Position numbers and translations under genes: made by a program. This document shows positions 27,340-41,668 of a DNA stretch of 64,000 bases, in pieces (position 1 is the first letter of the stretch; the number at the start of each line of letters is the position of its first letter). This DNA is from Trichoplax adhaerens (taxonomy: Eukaryota > Placozoa > Uniplacotomia > Trichoplacea > Trichoplacidae): NCBI RefSeq assembly GCF_000150275.1, contig NW_002060947.1, positions 2,655,740 through 2,719,739 of the forward strand. The letters run 5' to 3'. A model generated the notes under the pieces. It ran no database searches, had not been told where the DNA came from, and was given only the letters and a program-made list of their open reading frames with translations.

Positions 27340-30300
27340 ATGACAATAATTTCATTGGTAGATTTACCATGGAATCTATTACTAGGAATAGTAATTTCCT
27401 TAATAATTTCCTCATTTGTTATGGTAAGTTTATATGTATTTAATTAAAAATTTCAATGTAAATGTTCAATTAGTAAGCGGTACTGCGACAGCAAAAGTAG
27501 TAATACGCGTAAGTTCCATTAATTTTGATGAATTCTTAGTGTACTATGGCTATGACTGTACGCGTATATTTGGTTTAGTCAAAGATTATTCATTTACAGT
27601 CGAATACAATTTTAAGTCTTATAATATACTTGTATACGAATGATTTAAGCGTACAAACAAAAGAAACAGCCTGTAATTTATGGAGGCCAGAAATGAGTTG
27701 TAAATGCTTTACGGATATACTCTTTAAAGTGTTCACATGATAACTCTGATTTACAAATATTTTGAAGGTAAATTGGTTGATACCTCGTAGTGCGATCGAC
27801 TTCTAATTGCAGCGTTGTCATTATAGTCAACATACACTATCTTATTTGGCTCCTTGAAATACAGGACAAATTGTACGCGAGCATGTTCTTCAAAGTGTTC
27901 ATATTATGACTCTGATTTACAAATACGCGTATTTGAAGGTAAATTGGTTGATACCTCGTAGTACGTTTAGTATCTAAGTGCAACGTTGTGACTACGGTAT
28001 TGTCAACATACACTATCTTATTTGTGCTCCTTGAAATACAGGACAAACGGTATGTATGCTTTAATTCCGTTATCAACGTCAACTACTTTTAAATATCCGT
28101 GATAGTAATAGTGACAGTTTCCTATCTGGCAGCAAAAGCTTATGAAATATGAGTATTTGTTAGCTGAAAAGCATAGTGATTAAGTAATAGCAAAATAATC
28201 ATTACCAAATTACTTGGAGGAGAATACATATACTCGTATGTATCTTACGGATCAGTTTTTGCAAATCCTTAAGTCTAGCATGCATTTTTATGGAACAATA
28301 TAATTAGTAACCGATTGATTTGCATTGAAAAATAGCGCTGGGTGGCTACTTTTCCAATAAAATTATGTTTTGATGTTGAAGTGCTACTGTATTTTGTAAC
28401 AAAATCAACTTCTAACACCGCTACGAGTTGAATACTATTTGATACATTTTTAACGGTAATTTATTTAAACTTTAGGTCTATATTTTCCTCTTGATGTCAA
28501 CTAATCGGGCTCCTAACCTCACCAGAACTGAAAATGAAAACTATTTCTACGATCCAAACACAGACACGAGGCATAGATTTCCTACAATAAGTGATCCCGC
28601 ATCTGTAGATGTTACAATTGTTGTTCCATCTTATAATGAAGAAAAGCGACGTTAGTTATTAGCAATGGTTTAATCCCTGATACTCGCTACACAGTAATCG
28701 CTATTAATTAAGTAGTAAACTGATTCGCTTCAATAATAATTTGTATTTACTGTTAAATTTTATAAAGGCTTTAACTACATTATCAAGTGTTTAAAAATTT
28801 CCATTTATCAACAATCACGACATCTTGCTAGTTATGAGTAATAGTATCATAGTTTGTCTGAGCTATTGAAGTTTATCTGATTACTAAAAAGAGAATCTAA
28901 TGAACTTCCTGTACTGCAGTTCCTGTTATGCTGGATGAAACTATAGAATATTTTAGGAAGAGAAAGGTACTCATATTGCTGCAGAAATTTGTTGATAACA
29001 GCTCTTGTCCGAGTAACTATGGATGATATAACACTTGCAACTAAGTATGGTTGTACGATACTGTTTATTTTAGCAAAAAAATCGATCGTTTTCATACGAA
29101 ATCATTGTCGTTGATGATGGAAGTAAAGATCGCACGACTCAGGTACATTGCTTAACATATCTGCTTTATTGTGATAAGTTCTATTTTATAATGCTAGCAA
29201 ACCTAGATCCTGATGCAGCAGCTCACTGCCGTACCTTGGCATTGAATATTATATTTGATTGCTATAGATTTGATTTTAAATTTGCCATGCTTGTTTTGTT
29301 ATTAAGTTATATCTTTTACCACTACAGGTCGCACTTGAATACGTAAAAGGAAGCGGTACTGATAGTATTCGAGTTCTTACATTAGATTATAATCGTGGAA
29401 AAGGGGGAGCCATTAGAATTGTAAGTAATCCAAATCATATTTTCGACTAATAGTAATCGATTAAATTCTTTAAAAGAAATCTACTATTAGTGCTGTTAAA
29501 TTGAGATTATATGAACAAATGATTTTTGATTCTACAATATCAAAAATTTATGTCGATCAGACTTACCTGGCTTAACGTTCAATCTACATCCGTATAAATC
29601 GTATTCTACAGTTATATCAACAATATTCCTGATTTAAGCTGATGATAACTTTTAAAGAGGCTTAAAATCATATCTTGGGACTTTAAACATTCTACAAGAT
29701 GATAATTTTATATACGAATTAGATGTAAATCAAAGAACAAATCATAATGATATATATGATCCAACAGTAGCGTTGGTAGATAAGGAGTTACCTTACCTTA
29801 CCTATTCGATATTCGATCGTACAACGTCAATATTAACAGAAATGTTGAAAAGACTATTTAGATATTATATCTTATCAATAAGATATAACCGGGTAGCATA
29901 AAATTTCTTCGGTCAATCCTTAATACGGAGGGGAAGTAAGACGTTCATATTCAGGCATTAATTAATTATTTCACTTTTGTGCTGTGAAATATAACCATCG
30001 CCATAATATAATTGATCCTCTCAGATATCAATTTTTGGCCACTTATTGATACTGATTGCCATTGTCAAATTCTTTAGGGTGCTTTGAGTTCACGAGGTAG
30101 ATATATTTTAATGGTAGATGCCGATGGTGCAACCAAATTTGAAGACATAGAAAAATTAGAACATGCTGCCATGAAACTGAACAAAGATTATTCGAAAGTA
30201 CTGCATACAGTACATTATAGATATTTTTAAAATATTCCATACACTTTTGAAGAGTATTAAATTATTATAGTTGCTCATGGTTTCATATTAAGTGATTACT

Positions 30301-31239
30301 AACTACTTAAACTAAAACTGCCCTTTAATGATTAACAGGATTGTCCAATTGTTGTAGCCGGATCTAGGGCACATCTCGAAGAGGAGTCTATGGCAGAGGT
30401 ACAATTATAGTTCTGGGAACTGGGATAATGATACTTTAGAACTTTACCCATTCGCTTTCGAATAATTTCACAGTTTATCGTACTCGTTTCGCTGTGCGCT
30501 TAGTGTATAAAATTTTTTCTCCGGAAACCTTGTATAAGTGATCTTCAAAATTGGATTGTAGCGTACAGTTCTTTTTGGTTTTGTATCATGACTTAAGATA
30601 CCCAATTAAATTTTCTTTCAACTGCAATAGCGAACAATATTTAGAACTTTCCTAATGCACGGGTTTCATCTTCTGGTTCGATTTCTTTGCGTTAAAGGCG
30701 TAAAAGACACTCAAGTACGATAAATATATTTTTATATTTCATATTTTACTTAAATCTAATGCATATTTTTATATTACTCTTATTACTTTTTTCGCTTTAG
30801 TGTGGCTTTAAACTTTTTAATCGAGTTGCAGCTGATATCCTTTTTCATAGTATGCACGTAAATGGATGGTGAGTGCAATACTATCACATATGCTGTCGTG
30901 ACTCCTGATTTACTCATTCAATATTGGTTAACTTTCGACCCATTATAGGGCTTTTGACGTTGAACTACTTTATATTGCCGAGACGTTGCGAATGCCCATT
31001 GCAGAAGTTGGAGTTAACTGGACTGAAATTGAAGGTATATTTAGTTATGACATAATGCTCTAATATTCGACCGTCAATTGCTTTTTGTTATCTTAATTGA
31101 GGATATTTTTCACCTGATTGAATAAGGTTCGAAAATGACACCGTTTCTTAGCTGGGCTCAAATGGGACGCGATCTGATAATTATTCGTTTAAATTACTTA
31201 TTCGGTTTATGGAAAATTGATAAAACAAAACACAAGTAA
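27340..31239 (+). CDS. ALG5: Dolichyl-phosphate beta-glucosyltransferase (ALG5)
   Basis: ALG5 transfers glucose from UDP-glucose to dolichyl phosphate at the ER, making Dol-P-Glc for N-glycan assembly. Eleven exons in phase (27340-27423, 28476-28650, 28920-28966, 29074-29142, 29328-29420, 30078-30197, 30339-30398, 30631-30714, 30801-30868, 30949-31034, 31127-31239) give 332 residues (human 324). A membrane anchor occupies residues 12-35 (NLLLGIVISLIISSFVMVYI), split by intron 1. GT2 motifs follow: VTIVVPSYNEEKR, IIVVDDGSKDRT, LDYNRGKGGAIR, ILMVDADGATKFED (metal/UDP-sugar site), AGSRAHLEEESMAE, FLCVKGVKDTQCGFKLF, WAFDVELLYIAE and VGVNWTEIEGSKM. The start was chosen because only this frame places a hydrophobic anchor in phase with exon 2. 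Intron 1 (1.05 kb) carries a tandem duplication and three TACGCGTA palindromes. Confidence 0.97.
27726..28047. repeat. Diverged tandem duplication, period about 166 bp
   Basis: Two direct copies (27726-27870 and 27892-28047) lie in ALG5 intron 1. Long identical blocks include GAAGGTAAATTGGTTGATAC, CAACATACACTATCTTATTT and CTCCTTGAAATACAGGACAAA. Copies differ by substitutions and small indels; copy 2 carries a TACGCGTA palindrome (27924-27931) where copy 1 has TATTTTG. Open frames crossing it are not gene-like. Confidence 0.92.
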
Positions 31240-32038
31240 TTTAAGTTAAAAAGTTACTGTTTCTCGATTTTATTACTTATATATAAACTTAAGGCTCAAC
31301 AGTGATCGATTTAAATTCGAGGTCCGTGTCATCTGAATTTCTTAATTAAACAATTATAAGATCTTTACTCAAAAAAATCGACTTTGAGTTTCATATTTCT
31401 TTAAATTTATTGCAAAATAATAAAGTATCAAAAAATTTTTCCTACTCCTGTACACCGCTGTAATAATTATGTATTTGTTACAATGTCGTACTGTAGTATA
31501 GTTTAGACTGAATAGGCACATAATAACTAAACATTGATGTTAGTTTACTAAGCCAATAGATTGACAAACAGTATCATCAAGCGATGACTCACAGGCGTGA
31601 TAATACTATAGCCAGTCTATGTAGTGTACACGTCTTTGGTACAATTGCAGCAAGAAAATCTCCGCTGAGTTCAGAATTGAGATCATAATTACAGTCTGAT
31701 ACTGCGAACGATAAATATGCAACGCGATGCACAATTACAATGTGAGATCTAAGAATATTTAGGATTACTTAAAATAGTTTTAAACAGCTGACCATGTTGA
31801 TTAATCTGAAGTTGACACCATACACATTCGGTAACAATTTAGTAACGTAATAACCATAATTTAAAGCAAAATCGCACATTATATTAGCGAATGAATAGCT
31901 ACCACAAATACGGATTGTTATAATATCATTACTATATTAATAGAGAAAAATCAAATCCGAATCATTGATCTCAATCGGAAGGTATTCCCCTTTACAACAT
32001 GAGATAACTGGCTTTCATAAATGAGAAATTATATACAA
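31240..32038. other. Convergent 3' gap, ALG5 / Smad
   Basis: About 800 bp between opposite stop codons, AT-rich, with no exon or array. One short GTACTGTA motif is present near 31488. Probably the 3' UTRs of both genes. Confidence 0.6.
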
Positions 32039-33869
<1,831 letters not shown>

Positions 33870-35029
33870 TCAGGGCTTTAAGTCTTTAGATTAAGTTAAG
33901 CAGTGTTTCCTTTCCAAATATTCCTAGATTCCAGAGTATGACGAACTCTGCTAGATTTCTGTAAATAGTAAAAAAATTCTTTTAGCACAATAAATAGATT
34001 CGATTATACATTATACAAAGAAACGTGATATTCATAGTTTGATTTTGCGATCATCGAAATTACTGCATGGCAGGCCAAGAAATAATGCTCATAAATTTAA
34101 GAAATAAGTGAAACTGAACTGACAACCTGGTTTACGGATACTATAGTATATGCACCACACAACATGCCGCTATACTTACGTAAACCGGTTTGCAAGTACA
34201 GTATATATACGCGTATATTGTATACAGTACTATACTGTACAGTATAGTATACAACAATACAGTACGAACTACATGGTATGGATAAATTAAAATTAAAATT
34301 AAAATTTTAATGGCCAATTTACGCAGATGAGAAAAAACTAATAATGAATTGCTCATTGCAAACTTCAACTTAAAGTTAGTTATGCTGAGGTTTAATTAAT
34401 TGATCCGCAAAAACTGTAACGGTTAATGTAAAAAAGTGCGAACTGAAAACGAACAGAAGTGCGTTGTCAATCGCTGAAACAGTTTCGTTAAATTTCTGTC
34501 GATTTTTTCTGCACGTTTATAAAGTATACTATACGATATAGGAAAGGAATTCCATATTGTATGGTATGATAGAAAGTGTGTTCAATGTCAAAAGGCCTAC
34601 AGAAATGTTTCGCTTCTGGGTTGAAGTGGCTTAAAGAAAGATTTTTGGCTTATAGTGAATCCGCTTATAATTATATAATTATTTACTGTAGACAAAACAA
34701 GTATGCGTATGAAAACTTACTTTATACTGTCATATTTTCAACGATCGTCTATCGCCAGAAAACTTCATTAGGATCTATGTAGATCCTTCATTAGTAACGA
34801 AATTTAAATAATTATTATAGTAAAATGAAATCTCTTTTAAAACACAACAGTAGTCCCACAGAGATATATATACAGTATCGAATGTGAATCGTAGCAAGCA
34901 CCGCTGGAAAAAGTCTTAGTTTTTTAAGCTCTTTTTTCGAGTAGCGTAGTCCTTGCCTGACTCCCTGGACGAGCGTACTGTACGTAATACTGACACTTAC
35001 TTATTTTTAGTTGTAAAAGTTTTATGGTA

Positions 35030-35410
35030 CTATACAGTACAGTACAGTACAACGCGAACTGTAAAATATGCCAACAAAATTGCGCCCTTTTGCAGCTCTT
35101 AGTAGGTGCTGTACACTGTGTACAGTACAGTGTACTGTACTGTAGTACTGGTGTTGGAGACTTTTAAAAAGATTATCCCTCAAAAAGTACAGTAAGTATA
35201 AATTTATTTTCACGCGCGTACAGTACTCAGTACGTACTCACGTAGTGTACTGTATTTATCATCACAAAAAGTTAACTTCACACTGGAAAAAATTGTGCAG
35301 TACTGTACCATGGACTACTAAAAGAAAACCTTTTATTAGCAGTTTACACTACACAGTACACAGTACAATACTGTATACTGTACAGTACAGTACAGTGTAC
35401 TGTACAGTTA
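35030..35410. repeat. GTACW array cluster
   Basis: Three near-pure GTACW runs (about 35030-35050, 35108-35150, 35348-35410) separated by ordinary sequence, with a longer unbroken run at 35378-35408. Open frames on both strands are artefacts. Confidence 0.85.
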
Positions 35411-35899
35411 GAGGTCAAAATTCCATTCTGCAGACCAGATCTTGAAGATCTTACTGTGCGTTCGTTTGTCTTTTGAGTCTGGTAGACCATCAGAACGATT
35501 TACTGTACTTACTTAATGCCAAAATATATGTACTGTATTTTGTGAATCCTGTATTTTAAGCAGTTTTCAATGCTTCGATCTCGATCACTTAAAGGAATTC
35601 TCAGTTAATGCTTACTGGCAAAAAGAGTTACTTTGGTCATTACAGTAATAACATGTGCAATTGTGCATATACTGTACTCCGTAAAAAGGTATTATGCGAA
35701 GATCACGATCGGGGGAGGGTACTTTACTTACGAAAGTCTCTCTTCTTCTTTAGAATAGTAAAAAAGAATCTGAAGTTAAGTATGTTTTACAGCACTGTAT
35801 AGACTGAGAATTGTAAATATCGACGTTTATACGTTATTAATGAATCAATGCAGAAGCATTCCTGTTTATTTTGCATTTACAGTTGTGTTTACTACTGTC

Positions 35900-36270
35900 A
35901 AGCTACTGTACAGTACTGCATTCGGTACCACCCATTTTACCCTACTGCAGTAAGTGTTATTACAACTTACTGAGTACTGACACAGTGTACTGTACGTACA
36001 GTACTACAGTGCAGTACTGTACAGTGTACACTACTGTACTACAGTATAAGCGGTGTACAGTATGTACTGTAGTACTGTACAGTACTGCTGTGTAGTGTAC
36101 AGTACAGCCGCTTCGAAAGATAAGAAATCTAAGAATTACTGTAGGTAAGCGATCAGCAAATAAAGATAAATTTGATTACTGTGTTTTAGAAACATTATAC
36201 TGTACTGTATACTGTACAATGTACAGTACAGTAACTGCAAAAAACGTAATACGTACAGTACAGTATATGA
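35900..36270. repeat. GTACW array cluster
   Basis: Runs at about 35905-35920, 35985-36106 and 36198-36266. Spacers of one base (A or T) dominate, with some three-base ACT, AGT or TGC spacers. Confidence 0.85.
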
Positions 36271-37283
36271 TTTTTCTGTGTCGTCAATTTATGCCTAATT
36301 TACTTTACCTTTAATGGTTAATGGCCGTCCTGTTTCTAGGTTTAAGGTGCGTTTCGTACTGTAGCGTATGGACGTTGAGAATTAACTGAAAATATTAAGA
36401 AAACAATAAAATTAGTAATCCCCACTATTACTTTTCAAATGATTGGCTACGGCACCGGTTGATAGCTGATAAATCATATTTATACAGCAATCGACAGCAA
36501 GTATATCACTGAAATTATGCCGTACCCTCAAGTTAAGGACGGTGGTTGATAGCTAGTTAATGAGTTTATTATGTAGATAAATAATAACTTACGGCGACGG
36601 TTTATAGTATTAGCTAATTAACATATTGTACTAGATGATAAATGATCAGTTATATCGTGTACCTTTATACGCTTGACGTACTGAAGTCATTACTGCACTG
36701 CTCAGTACAAAGAACAGAAATACAACAAATTACGCTTAGATTAATGCTTTAATATTGCATATAATTATAAGTTACTGTAGCGTAAATTTAGCCAACGAAG
36801 TTACCTAGAATAAATCATGAATTGCAATACTGCATGACAGCATATTAAATAACTTTCGCTCTAAAGATTCAGAATATAGCTCTTGTACAATATACGCCTC
36901 GAAGAGCAAAGTAAAAACGCAAAATCAATCCAGAATCATTTTAATACTGTACGATCATTGATTTGAGTTATATTAAAACGAGAACTTTCTTACCAGATGA
37001 TTGAAAAATACGTTGCCAATTCAAACTATGTACCGTAACTTCGAGGTTATAAGGATAAATAGCATGGCAAACTTTTAAATATTAACGAAAAAGTCGCAAC
37101 ATAACAATAAAACTTGTTTTTAACATTTGCCTTTTTAGCCTTTCTAAAAATAAAAGAAAATTACTATTGTAGTAATTTACTGTCTCAGAACTAAGTACTG
37201 TCAATATGATAACTGGTATAGTGGTATGGTATCATTTTCTTTGGTATGGTCAGTATGGTCACAAGTTGACTCACAACCTGTAC

Positions 37284-37690
37284 AATGTACGTACAGTACA
37301 GTACATTACATAGCGTACAGTACAGCACTGTACTGTACTGTACTGTAGCTAGTTCAGTACAGTACAGTATGTTACTGTACAGTACAGTACATGGCAGTAC
37401 AGTATCACGGTCAGTCTACCGATTGTCACACTCAACAATCTCGGCTACCGTACAGTACAATACAGCATAAAGAGTTACACAAACTACAGTCGTATGATCA
37501 TGACGGTCACAGGACGGTACAGTACTGTAGTGTACTGTACACTGTACATACAGTACTGTATGTTACACTATGATCGAAGAGAGGAAAAGAATGAAAGATC
37601 TCGGGTTTGAAATAAAAATATCAATAGTACAGTACAGTACTGTAGGAACTGCCCACTGTCTGATACTGTACAGTACTGTACTTTTACAGT
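37284..37690. repeat. GTACW array cluster
   Basis: Runs at about 37287-37393, 37448-37475, 37513-37562, 37627-37645 and 37664-37682. The 37391-37573 and 37285-37470 open frames derive from these runs. Confidence 0.85.
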
Positions 37691-39767
37691 CGTGACTAAC
37701 GCGACTCACGAATGCAATGGCAGGATCTGAATTATCATGAGTAAATTATTAAATTTTAATTACAGATTAATGGCAATCGTTATTAACTGTAAGTGAAAGT
37801 CCAATATAGTGATAAATTTCAAATAGAGTAGTAAATATACAGGTATATTAATTAATTTATTTCCTACTACAGCTAATTTACGGTAATTATTGATTAGAAC
37901 TCCCCAGTCTTATACTGATTTGGTGTTGACAGCACGATTGTAAATTAATCCCATTCTTAATAAAGCCATGTAATGTTCTACCATGGCTCTATATTAGTAC
38001 CTTGCCGTCTTATAAGATAAGAACATATTCTTAAAAGCGGAGTTCTACACCGGACAGCATTGCGAACTTGCCGGTATATATTATATTCAAATTGGGTGAT
38101 ATTGTTTCAAAAATCAGAGTGCTTGATCTAACCGTTACATACTGTATAGTATAATATTAGTTACATGACATAAGACCACAGACTAGAATAAAATGTTGAA
38201 TCGCCATAGTCCATCGAATGATGCTCGTTTTAAAATGTAAACGTAGTACAACTTTAAATACAAAACTTAATTTACTGTTTTTCGATTTATAGTACTGTAT
38301 AATACTGTACTGTAAATATGATGTTGAATTATTTATGATCTGCACGACAAGAGCTACGTAAAAGATGTACTATACACTGAGTATACAGTTCGTACCAAAT
38401 GATTCAGTACAGAAACAAGAATGTGGTACATGATCATGTTTCATACTATGATAGTCTTTAGATCAATCAACAGTAAAACTTATCATACTGGCAACCATCA
38501 GTTATAAAACTTTAAAACTTTAATACTATGAATGTAGCTAGTCATAGTCGATCAATAGAAATCAGAGTTAATTTAATTATATACTAACAAATGAAACCAA
38601 AACAACGAAATTACATACTGTACTTACGCACTGATGCACAAAACTCAAACAGGAACTTGAGTAGTAGTATTTATAACAATTCTGGTGGTAGACTGTAATT
38701 ATATAACCAGTAACCAATTCTATTACAGCGTTTAAGTCGCCAAGTTATAACCGATCCATTTGCAAAACGAGACGGTTCAGGGATTCATCACTTCAGCTTG
38801 ATATGATACATCTAAGCTATTCTTTTCTATTAGTCATCTTTTCTTTATTTAACCTATGAAAAGTTATTTATTTATAGCTATAAAACAATAGTAATAAACA
38901 AACTCATCATAGCAATTAATGTCGTTTTATCCTTTTTATTGATGATACAGCGTAAATTAATTATAAATCATGTCATAGGTATTCTTCGGCATCACATCGG
39001 ACCACATGGTCATCGTACGTATTATAGTTATCAAACATTAGGTGCCTAAACGATGACTGACGATCTTTATTAACAACTTCAACGTCATAGTTCCTTCCTG
39101 ATTGAAGGATAATTTGATGGTGATTATGTATGAACATGACTCTTTTGGTATTAATGACGATTATCAGTGATGATCCGATCAACCATTACAGTAATAAATC
39201 ACTTCAATGTTTATCTTAAAAAGGATAAAGTATTGTCAGAAACTACTAAAAAATAATGATATTGTACGCGTACTATCATAGACTACTAGATCATGATGCT
39301 GTCTATACAGCTGTTTCATTTCATCCTGTATACACGTACATCACTTTAGTAGCAAATCCTGTCTTGGACTCATAATGCATATTTACCGATAGTTTAGTTT
39401 CGAATTCGGACATCATCAAATGATGATACTATATTTTATACTTCAGTAATTTTAGTGAAGACTGTTCAATTCCTCGCACCCAGTCGTCCATTGCTACTGT
39501 ACGGTACAGTGTAAGAATCTAACCGGCAAATTTAAAGTCATCACTACGTCCTAATTCCATATTTTTGCACCACACTTACTAAGAATCTTTGCTTTACATA
39601 TGTTACTCATACATACAATAATTCTTAATGCTGCATTATTAAACTTGATCTTCCTGTTCCCGACTTACGTAGTAATTTTTTTAGTTCGAACTACTGGCCT
39701 AGGGCGTACAGAAATGAGGTACATAGGGCTGCCTTCAAATCACGATTGATATACAGTACAGTAAACT

Positions 39768-39800
39768 AGATAAATACACGTATACTATGTGTATTTATCT
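39768..39800. repeat. Perfect 12-bp inverted repeat
   Basis: AGATAAATACAC and GTGTATTTATCT flank a 9-nt loop. After one mismatch three more pairs (AAA/TTT) are possible. It lies close to a short GTACAGTAC run. Confidence 0.75.
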
Positions 39801-41668
39801 ACTTTATGTTAACAACAATTGCAGTATATAACTGGTAAAAAATTACATTCGAATTCAGATATTATTTTCAGCCAAGAATATTTGCTTTTGTTCTAAGTTA
39901 GAAAATATTTCAAGTGAATTTAATTAAAAGGGAGACTTGTAGGCTATTTTTTTCTGAAAAGTCTCGCCAGTATGTATCAAAGGAGTCAGACAATTAGTCT
40001 GGTGTCACAACGCATACAGGCAGTACAGTATATCGTAAGCCTGCATAGATTTATTTATTCATTCATTCATTGTACTGTATGCGTTGACACTGATTACTCA
40101 ATTAATTAATTCAGTACTACAGTACGGTTAAGTCGGAGGGAGGACCTGCTGAATTCTTGTACTAGTGTTGTACAGTACATTTATTTAGAGCTAGTACGTA
40201 GTCCAGACCAGTCTTGGCCGACTAGAGGTCTGGTGTACTGTATGGATGCCGATATGCAAATTAGTTATGACATCACACAGCGGAGTAGTCAAAAGGCACG
40301 TAGAAAACATATAAACTCTCCGTTTGGCCATGATGGTGTTACAATAAAATCAACTTCTACTTTATGTACTGTACAGTACTGTACAGTATTCTGTATCTGT
40401 AGGGCGAAGCGTGCTGAGCAAACCGATAGGTAAATATGAATGAGTCATTGCTCACTCATTCCCTCAGTTTAAATCACATTGACTCGCCGTCAATCAAGCA
40501 ATTTTATAAATTCTGTGAACCAATCATTATTCATCATTTACTGTATTTACAACTATACCTTTTAATTAATCTATACTGTATTTTAGAACTAATGGTAAAT
40601 ATTGTTCATTGATTTTTTTTTATACAGTACAGGATATTACAGTTCACTAATAAATTCTTGATATATTTATTCCTTGTTGTAATCGTACAGCTTTGATGCG
40701 AATATCGCCTGCTAGTCAAACATTTCTCATACTGTAGTAATTTATTTTAAGACTTATACACCGAGTGCTAAGATTATTCTGTATATGTATCTGCACTATA
40801 GACCTCATAGTAGATTACGGTAATGTGAAAATAGTAGCCTGCAAAATGCGTATATTATGCTACTCTAGTTAATAGTTAAAAATCTAGAGGATAATTGCGA
40901 TTGTTTTATTTTACTAGTATAGTACTAAATGATGCGTCATACGAGTATGAGTCGTAAGTAGCACTCACTCTCAGGTAAACCATGAGTAAACTACCGTAGA
41001 ATAGACATTTGATTAATACAGGTGACATTAACGATAGCAGGTACTGTGATACGAGTATGTAGAGTTTCTATTTATACAGATATTAATAATAAATAAGTAA
41101 ATTATCTGTGTATTGACTGGAGGCCTAGCGCGGCATCCTTATCTTATTGCGCGGTTAAAGATTTCATACGGTGTGAATGAACATCAGAACAGAAGTAAAA
41201 CTTGTACATCGATAAATTACTAATACTATACTCTGATGATAACGGATTGATATTTACTGTAAATATACGCGTATGTAGTAAAGCAACAAATTCGATTGCA
41301 AGAATAACCTTAACGTCCGCTTATAAGAACCTTTAAAGAACTATCTAGCATATATATCGTGTAACATATAAAGTATTTGACATTTCAATATTTAAAGGCA
41401 TTTTATTGCTCGTATTAAATGACAACGAATTTCACAAGAACGCAGGTACTTAACACATACAATGTAAAAGTGAAATAATATAGAAGTACAGTATATAACG
41501 TTGTTAATATGTGTAGTGAATCGTACATGTAGTAGTGTGAAACGGTAGGATCAATTCATATAATCGTTCAAAATTTTAATGAGATGTTAGGAAAACTCGT
41601 ACTAAACACATTTTGGTGATTTAGGCTGCAGGTATAAATATTTAAAGTTATTTCGTTCACTTTATCTT

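Noticed and set aside
38973-39182. Minus-strand frame of about 69 codons ending in AEEYL
   Set aside because: It opens with TTG right after a stop, lacks a convincing acceptor, and resembles no family. Frames of this length occur by chance over 64 kb and six frames.
41100-41165. GCGCGG...GCGCGG pair suggestive of a tRNA or hairpin
   Set aside because: No acceptor stem, anticodon arm or T-loop could be built; the copies are direct rather than inverted.
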